From NCBI GenBank assembly GCA_016716475.1, contig JADJWG010000002.1, positions 558,001-622,000 of the forward strand: 64,000 nt of DNA, read 5' to 3'. Shown here piece by piece: positions 9,215 through 18,857 of the stretch (position 1 is the stretch's first letter; each line of letters begins with the position of its first letter). The notes under the pieces were generated by a model. It did not search any database, had not been told where the DNA came from, and worked only from the letters and a program-made list of their open reading frames with translations. Source of the DNA: Phycisphaerales bacterium. Lineage in GTDB: Bacteria > Planctomycetota > Phycisphaerae > UBA1845 > Fen-1342. A program made the position numbers and the translations under genes.

Positions 9215-11322
9215 CGTGGCAACGTCCAGAGATCATCGGGGATGAGCTGCTCGAGCTGGTCAGATACTTCTCGCGCTTCCAGCATGGCCGGTACGAGTTT
9301 GTCACGGTTGTGCCGCGCGTGGTCCACACTGTCCTCACTGGAGTGTGCTTCGGCCTTCTGGACCGCCTTGGTGGCCTTGCGCAGCTTGCCGATCCACTCG
9401 GTGACGTCCTTGAGCAGCGACTTCGTGTCGGCGGCATCGATGTCGGCTTCCTTGGCGCCCTCGTAAGCCGCACCGAGTTCTGCCTGGTAACGGATGGCCG
9501 CGGGCAGCACTTCCCGATTCAGCATCGAGGTGAGTGTCCGGGCTTCGATCCCGAGGACGTTGTTATAAGTCTCGATCAGGACCGCGACGCGTGCTTCGAG
9601 TTCGCGACGTGAGAGGATACGGTGCTGCTCGAGCAACGCGATCGCCTTGTCAGATCCCAGGAGCGGCAAGGCATCGGCGGTCGAACGCAGGTGCGGCAGG
9701 CCGCGCTTCTCGGCTTCGACATGCCACTGCGTACTGTAATTGTCGCCGTCGAAGACCACCCGGCGGTGCTTCTGCACGACTTCCTGCAGGAGCTTCTTGG
9801 CGGCGACAAGGAGCTGTTCCTCCGAAGCATGCGTGCCGACGGTCTTTTCCAGCTCGTCAGCCATGTATTTCAGCGAATCCGCCACCATCGCGTTGAGGAT
9901 CGTATTCGGCCACGCCACCGAGGAGTTGGATCCGACCGCGCGGAACTCAAACTTGTTGCCGGTAAAGGCGAAAGGACTTGTGCGGTTGCGGTCTCCACTG
10001 TGCCGGGGCAGCTGCGGCAGGGTGTGGGCACCGAGCTCGAGGGCGCCGCCCTTCTTCGTCGAAGTCGGTGCGCCGCGTTCGAGCTGTTCGAGGATGTCGC
10101 TGAGCATGTCGCCGAGGTAGATCGAGATGATCGCGGGCGGGGCTTCGTTGGCGCCGAGCCGGTGGTCATTGCCCGCGCTGGCGATACTGGCACGCAGCAG
10201 ATCGGCATGCAGGTCCACTGCCCGGATCACGGCGCACAGGAACACCAGGAACTGCATGTTCGTGTGCGTTTCGTCCTGTGGGTCGAGCAGGTTGACACCG
10301 GTGTCCGTCGCGAGGGACCAGTTGTTGTGCTTGCCCGAGCCATTCACACCCGCGAAGGGCTTCTCATGCAACAGGCAGACGAAGCCGTGATGTTCGGCCG
10401 CCGACTTCAGAACCTGCATGACCAGCATCTGATGGTCGCAGGCGACGTTGGCGTTCTCGAAAGTGGGGGCGATTTCGTACTGGCCGGGGGCAACTTCGTT
10501 GTGCCGTGTCTTGATCGGCACGCCCAGTTCATACAGCCGCCGTTCGACCTCCGTCATGAAGGCCATCACCCGCTCGGGGATCGCTCCGAAATAGTGATCG
10601 TCGAGCTGGTGGCCCTTCGGGGCCGGGGTCCCGAGGATGGTGCGGCCGCAGAGCCGTAGGTCTTCACGTCGCTCGAAAAAGCTGCGATCGACGAGAAAGT
10701 ACTCCTGCTCGCAACCGAGCGTAGTGATCACCTGCGAGACCCCCGCGTCCGTACCGAAGATGCGCAGGATCCGTAGGGCCTGCTCGCTGATCGCCTGGGT
10801 CGAGCGGAGCAGGGGGGTCTTCTTGTCGAGGGCCTCTCCGGTCCACGATACGAAGGCCGTCGGGATACACAACGTGGCGGAATCCGGCGTTTTGAAGATG
10901 AAGGCCGGACTGGTGGCATCCCAGGCGGTGTAGCCGCGGGCTTCAAAAGTTTCGCGGATGCCGCCCGAAGGGAACGAGCTCGCGTCCGGCTCGCCTTGAA
11001 TCAGCTGCTCCGGCGAGAAGCGTTCGATGGCCCGGCCGTCGCCGGTGAGGGACAGGAACGCGTCGTGCTTCTCGGCCGTCGAGCCGGTAAGTGGCTGGAA
11101 CCAGTGGGTGTAGTGCGTGGCGCCGTGTTCGAGGGCCCAGGCCTTCATCGCGGCCGCAACCACGTCCGCGATGGCCGGATCGAGGGGCAGTCCGCGCCGC
11201 ATCGTGCGGAGGAGGCGTTCGCAGACATCCTCGGGAAGGCGTTGCCGTAGTGTGTCGCCGGCGAAGGTGAGGATACCGTACGTTTCGGAAAAAACGCTTC
11301 CTGATCCGTTCTCTGCACTCAT
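9187..11322 (-). CDS. glnN: Glutamine synthetase type III
   Basis: ATP-dependent glutamine synthesis from glutamate and ammonia. At 711 residues it has the size of the GSIII class, much longer than GlnA types I and II. Family features include THWFQPLTGSTAEKHDAFL near residue 93, ITTLGCEQEYFLVDR, TRHNEVAPGQYEIAP, and the NGSGKHNNWSLATDTG segment. GSIII is common in Bacteroidetes, cyanobacteria and Planctomycetota. The start ATG has an AGAGG 7 bases upstream. It is monocistronic and points toward the glycan operon. A candidate promoter lies at 11476-11504. Confidence 0.96.
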   Translation of the reverse strand: MSAENGSGSVFSETYGILTFAGDTLRQRLPEDVCERLLRTMRRGLPLDPAIADVVAAAMKAWALEHGATHYTHWFQPLTGSTAEKHDAFLSLTGDGRAIERFSPEQLIQGEPDASSFPSGGIRETFEARGYTAWDATSPAFIFKTPDSATLCIPTAFVSWTGEALDKKTPLLRSTQAISEQALRILRIFGTDAGVSQVITTLGCEQEYFLVDRSFFERREDLRLCGRTILGTPAPKGHQLDDHYFGAIPERVMAFMTEVERRLYELGVPIKTRHNEVAPGQYEIAPTFENANVACDHQMLVMQVLKSAAEHHGFVCLLHEKPFAGVNGSGKHNNWSLATDTGVNLLDPQDETHTNMQFLVFLCAVIRAVDLHADLLRASIASAGNDHRLGANEAPPAIISIYLGDMLSDILEQLERGAPTSTKKGGALELGAHTLPQLPRHSGDRNRTSPFAFTGNKFEFRAVGSNSSVAWPNTILNAMVADSLKYMADELEKTVGTHASEEQLLVAAKKLLQEVVQKHRRVVFDGDNYSTQWHVEAEKRGLPHLRSTADALPLLGSDKAIALLEQHRILSRRELEARVAVLIETYNNVLGIEARTLTSMLNREVLPAAIRYQAELGAAYEGAKEADIDAADTKSLLKDVTEWIGKLRKATKAVQKAEAHSSEDSVDHARHNRDKLVPAMLEAREVSDQLEQLIPDDLWTLPRYSEMLFVR

Positions 11323-11475
11323 CAGAGGGCCTCTTGTCTAGGGCGATTGCCCGACGCAGCGCTCGACCGGCGCTGCGCCTCATGGACGCCTGCAACAACA
11401 CCGGGGTGCAGACACTTGCTGCAGCATGCGGAGTCGACCCGCGAACCGGTTCCCGCCCCGGAATCAAAGCGTGAC

Positions 11476-11504
11476 AAAGTAGCGTTTCAGTCCAACCGGG
11501 ACAA
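11476..11504 (-). promoter_or_regulatory. Candidate sigma-70-type promoter for glnN
   Basis: On the minus strand TTGTCC and TACTTT are separated by 17 bases, about 155 bases before the glnN start. The match to consensus is moderate and the region is otherwise unremarkable. Confidence 0.3.
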
Positions 11505-11565
11505 GCAGAATCTTACCACCCCGCCCGGCTAACCGGCTGTGCCGCCCGACCCGGGGCGGGTATAC

Positions 11566-11922
11566 CTACTGGAAGGCGGGGGCTTGGGCCGTCCGCACTC
11601 CGATCTCAAAGCCATGTGCCAGCGTACGCCGGCTGTGAACGACCGTTCCGCACACGAAGACGGGGTCGCCGTGGGCGTGGGGCACCAGCGTCTCAACCCA
11701 GGTGCCGACCGGGGGGTTGACACTGAGCTGCAGCGAGATGCCGCGCCGGGAAATGTTGAGGGTCTCCCCCAGTACGGTGCGCACGTAGCCGGACTTCGGC
11801 TCGACCAGGTGGACGCGGCACGGCACACGGAATGGAACGCGTGTCTCACGGCGCAGCTCATGGCGCGGCTCGCCGTGCTGGGACGGTGAATAAGACGCAG
11901 TGGAGGCAGCGTGCGGGAGCAT
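11566..11922 (-). CDS. PilZ domain protein
   Basis: Small 118-residue protein made almost wholly of a PilZ domain, the usual cyclic-di-GMP receptor fold. The RxxxR-type element appears as RRETR (about residues 24-28) and the second motif as NISRRG (about 56-61, D/N-x-S-x-x-G), so the known ligand-binding residues look intact. A beta-barrel would follow. It has no attached output domain, so it would act by binding a partner. The nearest neighbours do not reveal the partner. An alternative is a PilZ-fold protein without nucleotide binding. Confidence 0.85.
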   Translation of the reverse strand: MLPHAASTASYSPSQHGEPRHELRRETRVPFRVPCRVHLVEPKSGYVRTVLGETLNISRRGISLQLSVNPPVGTWVETLVPHAHGDPVFVCGTVVHSRRTLAHGFEIGVRTAQAPAFQ

Positions 11923-12141
11923 GGCGATCTCCGCCAGATGAGTGCCGACGTCGGGCTGCGTTCAAAGGGGTTCGCACCAGCGTGGACCCGGCTGAGATCG
12001 CCAAGTCCACACCGGTTTCTATCGGCGCAGAACAGGCGTGGGAATCAGTAGGGCGGCGGGGTAACGTGCCAGTGCCGGAAAGCACGCCGTCCCGGTGATG
12101 AATGCCACGGGCTGCCGCTTGTAGCGGCCGAGTACTTCGTG

Positions 12142-12411
12142 TCAGTTATGGGCTGTGGTGGTATCGCGGATGAGTTCAAGCGTGGCGTGTGGATCGAGCG
12201 CGAGGACGGTGAGCTCGCCATTGTCCTTTCGCAGTGTGATACGCCGCAGCCAGAACCGGTTGTGCTTCGCGTGTGCAAACCAGCTTCCCGTGGTCCGCAT
12301 TTCCACCTTCTGGACGACGCCTTCGATGGCGTGTTGCCAGTCGCCTTCCCGACGATCGATGGTCTGCTGGATGCGGATCCGCTGGCCGGGCTTCAGATCC
12401 TCAAGCTTCAT
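12142..12411 (-). CDS. Small conserved-looking protein of unknown function
   Basis: An 89-residue protein starting MKLEDLKPGQRIRI, with a pattern of short strands and many Arg and Lys residues. It looks like a small beta-barrel (SH3-like) with a central WLRRITLRKDNGE segment. No signal peptide or membrane segment. It lies 74 bases downstream of the vWA gene, in the same direction, and may be co-transcribed. Coding is supported by its codon pattern and regular amphipathic strands rather than by a recognised family. Confidence 0.6.
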   Translation of the reverse strand: MKLEDLKPGQRIRIQQTIDRREGDWQHAIEGVVQKVEMRTTGSWFAHAKHNRFWLRRITLRKDNGELTVLALDPHATLELIRDTTTAHN

Positions 12412-12485
12412 CCGTGATCACCTGCTTGGGAACATCGGGTCGTGGCCGGTCCGAGAACGGTAACGGCTCTCCATGAAGATTCAGC

Positions 12486-14519
12486 TTAGATCATCACACG
12501 CCGGTTGTAAATCCACCACTCGATGAGCAGCAAAACGAGCGCGAGACCCACGAACCAGCGCCACACCTCGGGCGTGGCGGCCTCGATCCCGGCAATCTGC
12601 TGGATCGGTACGGCAGCGCTCACATCACCGGCTGCCAACGGTCTGATGTCGCTTTCCCATTCATCTTCGAGATTTACTGCGAAGGTGTCCCGGCCCGGCA
12701 GGCCCCCTTCGACTCGATACAGCCCGACGCGGTCCGTGCCATTGAAGTAGGCCGCACCGAAGGTGTTCTCCCGCAGGGTCACGCGCCCGCCGTCCGGCCG
12801 AATGAGCTGCACGGTGGTGGCATCCGGCGGCATGGGAATCCGAAGGGTGTCACCGGGGCGGACCGGGCCGGTAGCGTCGGCCTCGCCACCACCGAGAAAC
12901 CGGATGGCGTTGTACATGAATGTGCCGAAGGCAAGCGTACGCCACCAGCGGCTGCGTTCAACCGGGAAGGTCAGGACCAGCATCTGGCGGCCTTCGCGGG
13001 CATAGCGGAAGAGCACCGGCCCGGAGCGGCCTTCGATCAGGACCTGGGCCCCGGCGGGCAGATCCGTCAGGATGGCCTCGTCCACGGTGAGAAAGTCCAG
13101 TGACACGTAGCGCAGAATGGGGTGTGTCTCATCCCACCAGATCAGCGGCTGCGGGCCGGAAGTCCCGGTTGCGGTGAGTTCGGCGAACTTAGGCAGGATG
13201 CCGAGGAACATGTAATTGCCGAGGGGTAGCTGTTCAGGGGCATAACGGTCGAAGATGACCACATCGTACCGGGAGACCCCATCAACTTCGTGGTCCGCCC
13301 GAAAGGCCTCGTACCGTTCCGGGGTGTAGAAAGGGTACTCCTGGAGCGGCAAACCCTTGATGATCCAGTCGAGGAAGGGGTACTTGCCGTCCGTGACCAC
13401 CAGGACACTCTGGCGCCTCGGCGGCGGAACGGCCACGTAGGCCACATTGTCCGCCGCGAGGGCATCAGCGCGCGACAGCCGGGCTTCAAGTACGGCACCG
13501 CGATCAAGTACGAGGTCAAAGGTGAGCGAGCGGGTGGCGCCATCGCCGGATTCGCGTGGCGTTCCATCCGGTTGATTGTAAGCAGCCGGGCCGAGCGTGA
13601 CTGCGCGGGCCGATTGCAGGAGTCCGTCAATCAGGATGGAGACGTCAGTAGTGACGGTCTCGGGCCCGAAGTTCCGCACGGTGAGGAAGACGTTGAGCTG
13701 TTCCGGGCGCTCGTAATTCCGCTGGGAGCGTAGCGCAATGATACCCACGTTATCGGTCGCACTGCCCACCCGCACCAGTTGCAGGGCCGCTGCCCGGGCC
13801 GGTAGGTCCGCCAGGCGCGGAATGCGCCCATCGGAGAACAACACGAGCGTGGCAGGGTCATCCGCGGGGATCGGCAGGCCGGCGGCGGGGGCATCCTCCA
13901 TCCCCGGGGTCAAGCGCGTCGGCGGGGCGAGGAACGCCTCGGCGAGGGTCAGGGCCTCGGCGAGGTCAGTGGGGGCGTCCGAGGGTTCGATGTCGGCGAT
14001 ACGCCCCGCGAGTTCGGCAGTGTTGGTGGTGAAGGGCGAGATGACCTGAGCCCGATCGGAAAAGGCGATGATCATGACTTGGGTATCCGCACGGGCGGCC
14101 CCGAAAGTCAGGAAGGAGCGCCAGGAGGAAGTACGCTGATTGAGGGTACGCAGGAAGCGACCGGCCTGTTCCTTGGCGAGTTCGAGGCGGGTGCGACCGT
14201 CCTCGAGGGCATTCATGGATGCGGAGCGGTCAATGAGCAGTACGACGCGACTGCTCGTCGGAATCTCAGATTTGACGATGGGACGGGCGAGCGCCAGCAG
14301 GGCGGCAGTCAGCACGAGCAATTGGAGCAGGAGGAGCAGGTTGCGTCGCAGGCGCTGAAAGGGGGCGTTGACCTGGAGATCCTGGACGGCGCGGCGCCAG
14401 AGCAGCGTGGATGGAACGAGGAGTTCTTTTCGGCGGAGCTTGAGGAAGTAGAGGATCAGCAGGGCCGGGACGACCAGGCCGGCGAGCGCGAGTGCGAACC
14501 AGGGATTCAGGAAGTTCAC
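12486..14519 (-). CDS. BatA-type membrane protein with von Willebrand factor A domain
   Basis: I prefer the GTG at 14519 (protein starting NFLNPWFALALAG), because a GGAG sits 6 bases before it and BatA proteins begin in this way; the frame also opens at 14531. The N-terminal BatA region has two membrane helices (about residues 7-26 and 60-78). A vWA domain follows with MIDAS motif DRSAS at about 97-101. The middle region (QSVLVVTDGKYPFLDWIIK) resembles a glutamine-amidotransferase-like fold seen in related proteins. A final helix precedes the C-terminus. 677 residues. It sits downstream of a DUF58 gene, its usual partner. These pairs often work with a MoxR AAA+ ATPase, which is not in this stretch. 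Confidence 0.88.
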   Translation of the reverse strand: MNFLNPWFALALAGLVVPALLILYFLKLRRKELLVPSTLLWRRAVQDLQVNAPFQRLRRNLLLLLQLLVLTAALLALARPIVKSEIPTSSRVVLLIDRSASMNALEDGRTRLELAKEQAGRFLRTLNQRTSSWRSFLTFGAARADTQVMIIAFSDRAQVISPFTTNTAELAGRIADIEPSDAPTDLAEALTLAEAFLAPPTRLTPGMEDAPAAGLPIPADDPATLVLFSDGRIPRLADLPARAAALQLVRVGSATDNVGIIALRSQRNYERPEQLNVFLTVRNFGPETVTTDVSILIDGLLQSARAVTLGPAAYNQPDGTPRESGDGATRSLTFDLVLDRGAVLEARLSRADALAADNVAYVAVPPPRRQSVLVVTDGKYPFLDWIIKGLPLQEYPFYTPERYEAFRADHEVDGVSRYDVVIFDRYAPEQLPLGNYMFLGILPKFAELTATGTSGPQPLIWWDETHPILRYVSLDFLTVDEAILTDLPAGAQVLIEGRSGPVLFRYAREGRQMLVLTFPVERSRWWRTLAFGTFMYNAIRFLGGGEADATGPVRPGDTLRIPMPPDATTVQLIRPDGGRVTLRENTFGAAYFNGTDRVGLYRVEGGLPGRDTFAVNLEDEWESDIRPLAAGDVSAAVPIQQIAGIEAATPEVWRWFVGLALVLLLIEWWIYNRRVMI

Positions 14520-14663
14520 GCGTAACTCCACTCCCGGGCGGTGGGACCACGCCGCGGCGCCGGCGGCTTCCCGCGAGACCAGCGCCCATCATTGTAAATG
14601 GCGGGTGCAGGCGCGTCATCAGGGTACGCGCGGTGCCCGGAGCACACCGGTCGCGGCCCGCAC

Positions 14664-15575
14664 TCAGCGGATGAGCCCGCGGTGGCGCAGGTACGACATG
14701 ACGAGAACATCGAACTCGACGCGCGTGCTGGTAAACAGGTAGGTAATGCCACGGCGCGTGCAGTAGTCCTTCAGCTCCTGGCAGAAGGACTGGAGGTTCA
14801 CCTTGTAGCGTTTCAGCAGCGCCGCGCTGATTGTCACCTCGGCAAGGTCGTCGTCCTCGACGTCACGCAGCCGCAGGTCACCGGTGAGGCCCGGGTCGAC
14901 CTCCTCCGGTGAAAGTGTCTGGATGACGTACAGGTCGTAATCCCGACCGAGCAGGAAACGTAGCCCCTCGGCGTAGCCGCCCTTGTCCAGGAAGTCCCCG
15001 AGCACGATGACGACGCCCTTGTGCGTAACGCGCTTGGCGAAGCGTTTCGCGACGGCGGTGAAATCCGATGTGCCGCCATACTCGATTCGATCGAGGAACT
15101 GGATGACCTGCGAGACGAGGCGCCGGCCGCGGATGCCGCGCATTTCGTGGGCGAGCGTGCTGGAGTAGCCATAGAGACTTACGCGGTCGTAGTTGACCAG
15201 GCCTATGTAGGCGAGGGCGGCGGCGACGCGCTTGACGTAGAGCCCCTTGTGGGGCGTGCCCCAATCCATGCTCTTCGAGATGTCGAACAGCACGGTAACG
15301 CTGAGATCCTCCTCCTCCTGGAAGAGCTTCAGCAGCAGCCGTTCGAGCCGGGCGTAGATGTTCCAGTCGAGAAATCGCAGATCGTCGCCGACGACGTAAT
15401 TGCGGTAGTCGGCAAACTCGACGCTCTCGCCCTTCTTCTTGCTGCGGCGTTCGCCCTTCATGCGACCGACGAAGATCTTGCGTGAGAGGATTTCAAGCTG
15501 TTCGAGCCGGGTCATGAACTCGGCGCTGAGCAACTCCTCCGGTTCGCGTGTGCGTGCGGGTCGTGTCGCCATCAT
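14664..15575 (-). CDS. DUF58 family protein
   Basis: The start at the double ATG (15575) is chosen because a GAGG lies about 8 bases upstream; the longer frame begins in non-coding-like sequence. The 303-residue protein carries the DUF58 core: VGDDLRFLDWNIYARLERLLLKLF pattern, then a vWA-like sheet starting VTVLFDISKSMDWG. The segment VVIVLGDFLDKGG is also typical. No transmembrane helix is present in the predicted form. DUF58 and BatA genes occur together in moxR-type clusters linked in some bacteria to envelope stress or metal insertion; the role here is unknown. Confidence 0.87.
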   Translation of the reverse strand: MMATRPARTREPEELLSAEFMTRLEQLEILSRKIFVGRMKGERRSKKKGESVEFADYRNYVVGDDLRFLDWNIYARLERLLLKLFQEEEDLSVTVLFDISKSMDWGTPHKGLYVKRVAAALAYIGLVNYDRVSLYGYSSTLAHEMRGIRGRRLVSQVIQFLDRIEYGGTSDFTAVAKRFAKRVTHKGVVIVLGDFLDKGGYAEGLRFLLGRDYDLYVIQTLSPEEVDPGLTGDLRLRDVEDDDLAEVTISAALLKRYKVNLQSFCQELKDYCTRRGITYLFTSTRVEFDVLVMSYLRHRGLIR

Positions 15576-15780
15576 GGTGATCCTCACCCGGGGGGGGCTG
15601 GAGAGGTTGTACCGTCGCGGCGGGTGGCCGGCCAGTCCCCGGGGTGGGAGGGCCGGGCGCGATTGACCGGCGGTGAAGGATGCGCGAGGATGGGGGGGCG
15701 CTGTCGGGGGCATGTAGCGGCCGTAGCGGTATAGCGGCTTGCCCTGAAACGGTTCACGCTGCCCGGAGGAGTCTGCCCAT

Positions 15781-18700
15781 GTGGTTGTTGTCGACCTTGC
15801 TCGCCTTCGCCATTGCCACCCCGCCATGACTTCAGACGATCCGGCCTACGGTTTCGTCGATTCCTTCGACGCACCCGAACGAGCGACGCGCGATTGGTCG
15901 GTCTTCGCCGGCCAGTGGAAGTTCGAATCGGGCGCAGCACACCAGAGCGCTGCGACCTACGACGCGGGCGCTGCGCGGATGGCACAGCCGACCGGTCCCT
16001 ACTACCTTGCGGTGCGCTTCAAGCCGACCTCGAACTTCAACGGCGGCGGGCTGTTCTTTGCGCTGCCGCAGACCGACCGCAAGCATGGCGGCATGATGGT
16101 GCGCTGCGATCCGGGCGGCCGCGTGCTGTGGGGCTGGTTCGACCATGGTGGCTCGTTCAACTATGACGCGGACGCCACGATCCCCGATCTGGGGGAAGTA
16201 GAGCAGGAACTGGCCGTCGCGGTGGATCCGACCCGCCTGGGCTTCAACATCTACCACGATGGCAGGCGTATTGCGACGAACATTCGCTCCTTTCATGTCG
16301 AGGGCCACGTCGGCATCCAGACCAGCGGGGGACCACACACCTTCACGCGGGTCGAGCTGCGTCCCGCGACGGCCGCGGAACTGGAGGGCATTACCTCCCC
16401 GGGGCACTACAGCGGCATCGTCGATCTGGTCGGCAGTGACACGGCCCTGTACACGCTGCGCCGCGGTCCGGATGTCATCACGCGGTTCGATGCACAGGGT
16501 ACTGCCACGGGTCGACTCGCCGCGACGGACCTCCCCGGGGCGCCGGACGACCTCGCGCCGGTCGCGATCGCCTGGAATGCGCCGGCGGATGACCACGCCC
16601 CGGCCGAAATGTTGCTGCTGGTTGGCAATGGCACGACGGTCTATCGCGTGACGCGGGATCTCGCGCCGGTCGGTACGAAACCACTTATCCACGAGCCGGA
16701 GATGCTGGGGCGCGGAATTGCGGTCGGCCCCGGTGGGATGATCTTCGTGGCGGATGCCGCCCAGCCGGGGATACGGGTCTTCGCGGCCGATGGGACGCCG
16801 CGGCTGGCCTACGGCGAACAGGGTGGCATCGCGAGCTACGACGAACCCAATGCACGCTCGGCCGGAAAGTTCAAACAACCGCGTGGCATCGCGATCAATC
16901 AGGCGGGACAGATCGTGGTGACGGATCGGGAGAACTACACGTACGTGGTCTACCGCTACGACGTGGTGGCGAACGAGTTGCAATTCGAATCGAACGGGCC
17001 TTGGCTGCCTTATCCGGACGGCGTGCGGTTCGATCGCGAGGGTTACCTGCTGCTGTCCGGCATCTTCGAGTTCTATCGCAATTTCGGCGCGCTGCGTGTG
17101 CTGACACTCGACGGCTATGGGCAGCGGGTGTTCATCGGGCACAGCATTCGCGACCTGAGTGACCAGGTGCGGACGTGCGAGGGGCCCGGCGGTCAGTACT
17201 ACATCGCAGATGCGAAGAAGGATCGCGTAGTGGTCCTGCCGCGCGATTTCGTGGAACCATTGCCGGAGTTCGAGTGGTTGCCGGATGGCGGTGTGAAGCT
17301 GGCGATGACGCGCGTGGACGGTACACCGATGGTCACGCTCAATCACTCCCGGCTGTCGGCCGAGGGGGGGCGCGTGCTCGTGCGCCAGAAAGAACCCGTC
17401 TGCGTGACGTGGCCGCCTCTGGCGGGTGAGGATCTGCTGACCTACCTGCTGCCACCGACGCCGCCCACCGGCCAACGCTACGTGATCGACATGCCGGTAC
17501 TCGTCGCGGTCTTTACGCGCATGACGAACGAACGGGGTGAAACGGTCGAAGTCGCGGCCGAGGGGCTCGCCGAGCGGATGGCGCGAGAACTCGAGGTCGA
17601 TCGTGAGTTCTATTGGCGCAACAGCTACTGCACGCTGAACAAGCAATTTGAGATCATGGTGATTGACGAGGTCGCGCCGCAAAACGTCGGCGCCTGGGTA
17701 CCACCGACCGAAGGTCGGCAACTGGTGAACCAGGTGCGTCGGCAGCGCGGCGGGAGGGAGATCGACGTGGATCACAGTCTGGTCGTCATCCATCCGATGG
17801 CCGGTTATGACCCGGCGCGCACCGAGGATCCGGGCTATGTGGGCGGCGGTGGGCTCACCCCGTACGCGTACAGTGGCTACGCACTCTGGAACTACGGTCA
17901 GGGGTGGTTGATGGGACACGAGTGGGGGCATCAGTTGGATGCGTACTTCGAGAAGAGCGGATTCCACGACTGGTGGCTCAACCATCCGGATGGCACGGTG
18001 CATATCGGCCGGTACGGAGAACACTGGGACTGCAACGCCTTCCTTTGCCGGCGGGCTGATCGGATGAACTGGCTGCGATTCCGCTTCGGTACGTTGCGGC
18101 TGGTGGATGATCGAGACGAGGATGGCTTGCCGGATGACGATGCGACCCTGCCCATGGATGAGAGGAGATTTGGATCCGATCCGAAGAAGGCCGACACGGA
18201 CGAGGATGGTTTAAGCGATCTCGACGAGTACATGGCGGGGACATTCAGTTCGTCGGATCCGACCAGGCCCGATACCACCGGCAACGGTGTCCGGGACGGT
18301 AAGGATCCGTACGCGGCCTTTGCGGTGCAGCCCCGGATCCCGGCCGTCAGCGCTGGCGCGGAGGGCTACCCGGCCGTCGCGACGCTGGCGCCGATCGGCC
18401 GCGTGCAGCGCTCGTGGAGTGACACGCGGGTCGCGGCGGGTTACGACACGGAGCACCTCTACCTTGCGCTGTGGTTTACGCAGCCGGTGCGGCATGTGTA
18501 TGCCCCGTTGGATTGGCGGAACGACGGTTGGTTCATCGGTCGGGACAATGTCTACCACCGTGTCGATCTGGAGTGGGATGACACGGTTCCGCGGGTAGCG
18601 CGAACCGAGCGTTGCGAGGCGCGGGTGGTGGTGGAGCGCGAAGAGCACGTCTTGCAGCTCAAGATCCGGCGCGCGGCCGCCCGGGCACCGTTGCAGGCGG

Positions 18701-18801
18701 GGAGTTCGATCGGCCTGATTCTGCGGTTGGAAAACGGGCAGGGGACGGTCGGCTTCCTGCTCGATCCTTGGCAGATCCTTGGTCTCGAACTGCTGCCGTA
18801 G
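15781..18801 (+). CDS. Large multidomain protein with HEWGH motif, beta-propeller and type-3 repeats; start probably frameshifted
   Basis: About 1000 residues, unknown function. In order (numbered from 15781): a concanavalin/DUF1080-like domain (about 25-200), NHL-like propeller blades (about 215-510), an intervening region, a putative metallopeptidase domain with HEWGH at 713-717, three thrombospondin type-3-like calcium motifs (DEDGLPDDD, DTDEDGLSDLDE, DTTGNGVRDGKDPY, about 775-845), and a C-terminal CBM9-like sheet (YDTEHLYLALWF). Such repeats are extracellular, yet the in-frame start (GTG 15781) gives no signal peptide. An ATG at 15779 has an ideal GGAGGAG (15765-15771) and encodes a secretion-like start, MWLLSTLLAFAIATPP, that stops at 15829. 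One added base in the CCCC at 15819-15822 would join the two. Whether the HExxH is catalytic is not known. Confidence 0.8.
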   Translation: MVVVDLARLRHCHPAMTSDDPAYGFVDSFDAPERATRDWSVFAGQWKFESGAAHQSAATYDAGAARMAQPTGPYYLAVRFKPTSNFNGGGLFFALPQTDRKHGGMMVRCDPGGRVLWGWFDHGGSFNYDADATIPDLGEVEQELAVAVDPTRLGFNIYHDGRRIATNIRSFHVEGHVGIQTSGGPHTFTRVELRPATAAELEGITSPGHYSGIVDLVGSDTALYTLRRGPDVITRFDAQGTATGRLAATDLPGAPDDLAPVAIAWNAPADDHAPAEMLLLVGNGTTVYRVTRDLAPVGTKPLIHEPEMLGRGIAVGPGGMIFVADAAQPGIRVFAADGTPRLAYGEQGGIASYDEPNARSAGKFKQPRGIAINQAGQIVVTDRENYTYVVYRYDVVANELQFESNGPWLPYPDGVRFDREGYLLLSGIFEFYRNFGALRVLTLDGYGQRVFIGHSIRDLSDQVRTCEGPGGQYYIADAKKDRVVVLPRDFVEPLPEFEWLPDGGVKLAMTRVDGTPMVTLNHSRLSAEGGRVLVRQKEPVCVTWPPLAGEDLLTYLLPPTPPTGQRYVIDMPVLVAVFTRMTNERGETVEVAAEGLAERMARELEVDREFYWRNSYCTLNKQFEIMVIDEVAPQNVGAWVPPTEGRQLVNQVRRQRGGREIDVDHSLVVIHPMAGYDPARTEDPGYVGGGGLTPYAYSGYALWNYGQGWLMGHEWGHQLDAYFEKSGFHDWWLNHPDGTVHIGRYGEHWDCNAFLCRRADRMNWLRFRFGTLRLVDDRDEDGLPDDDATLPMDERRFGSDPKKADTDEDGLSDLDEYMAGTFSSSDPTRPDTTGNGVRDGKDPYAAFAVQPRIPAVSAGAEGYPAVATLAPIGRVQRSWSDTRVAAGYDTEHLYLALWFTQPVRHVYAPLDWRNDGWFIGRDNVYHRVDLEWDDTVPRVARTERCEARVVVEREEHVLQLKIRRAAARAPLQAGSSIGLILRLENGQGTVGFLLDPWQILGLELLP

Positions 18802-18813
18802 TTGGCCGAAGGC

Positions 18814-18840
18814 GTGCCCCCCGACCGCGGCGGGGGGCAC
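18814..18840. terminator. Bidirectional terminator hairpin
   Basis: A perfect 9-bp stem, GTGCCCCCC at 18814-18822 and GGGGGGCAC at 18832-18840, sits in the 56-base space between two convergent genes. There is no T tract, so efficiency is uncertain, but position and symmetry suit both strands. Confidence 0.6.
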
Positions 18841-18857
18841 GGTCGGGAGCCGCCGCG

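Noticed and set aside
11832..12098. Rightward frame of about 88 codons between PilZ and the small protein gene
   Set aside because: Biased Arg/Ala/Pro sequence with no start signal.
15832..18024. Long leftward open frame (about 730 codons) inside the large HEWGH gene
   Set aside because: It is antisense to a gene with clear domains and has the His/Arg-rich make-up of a GC-rich mirror frame.
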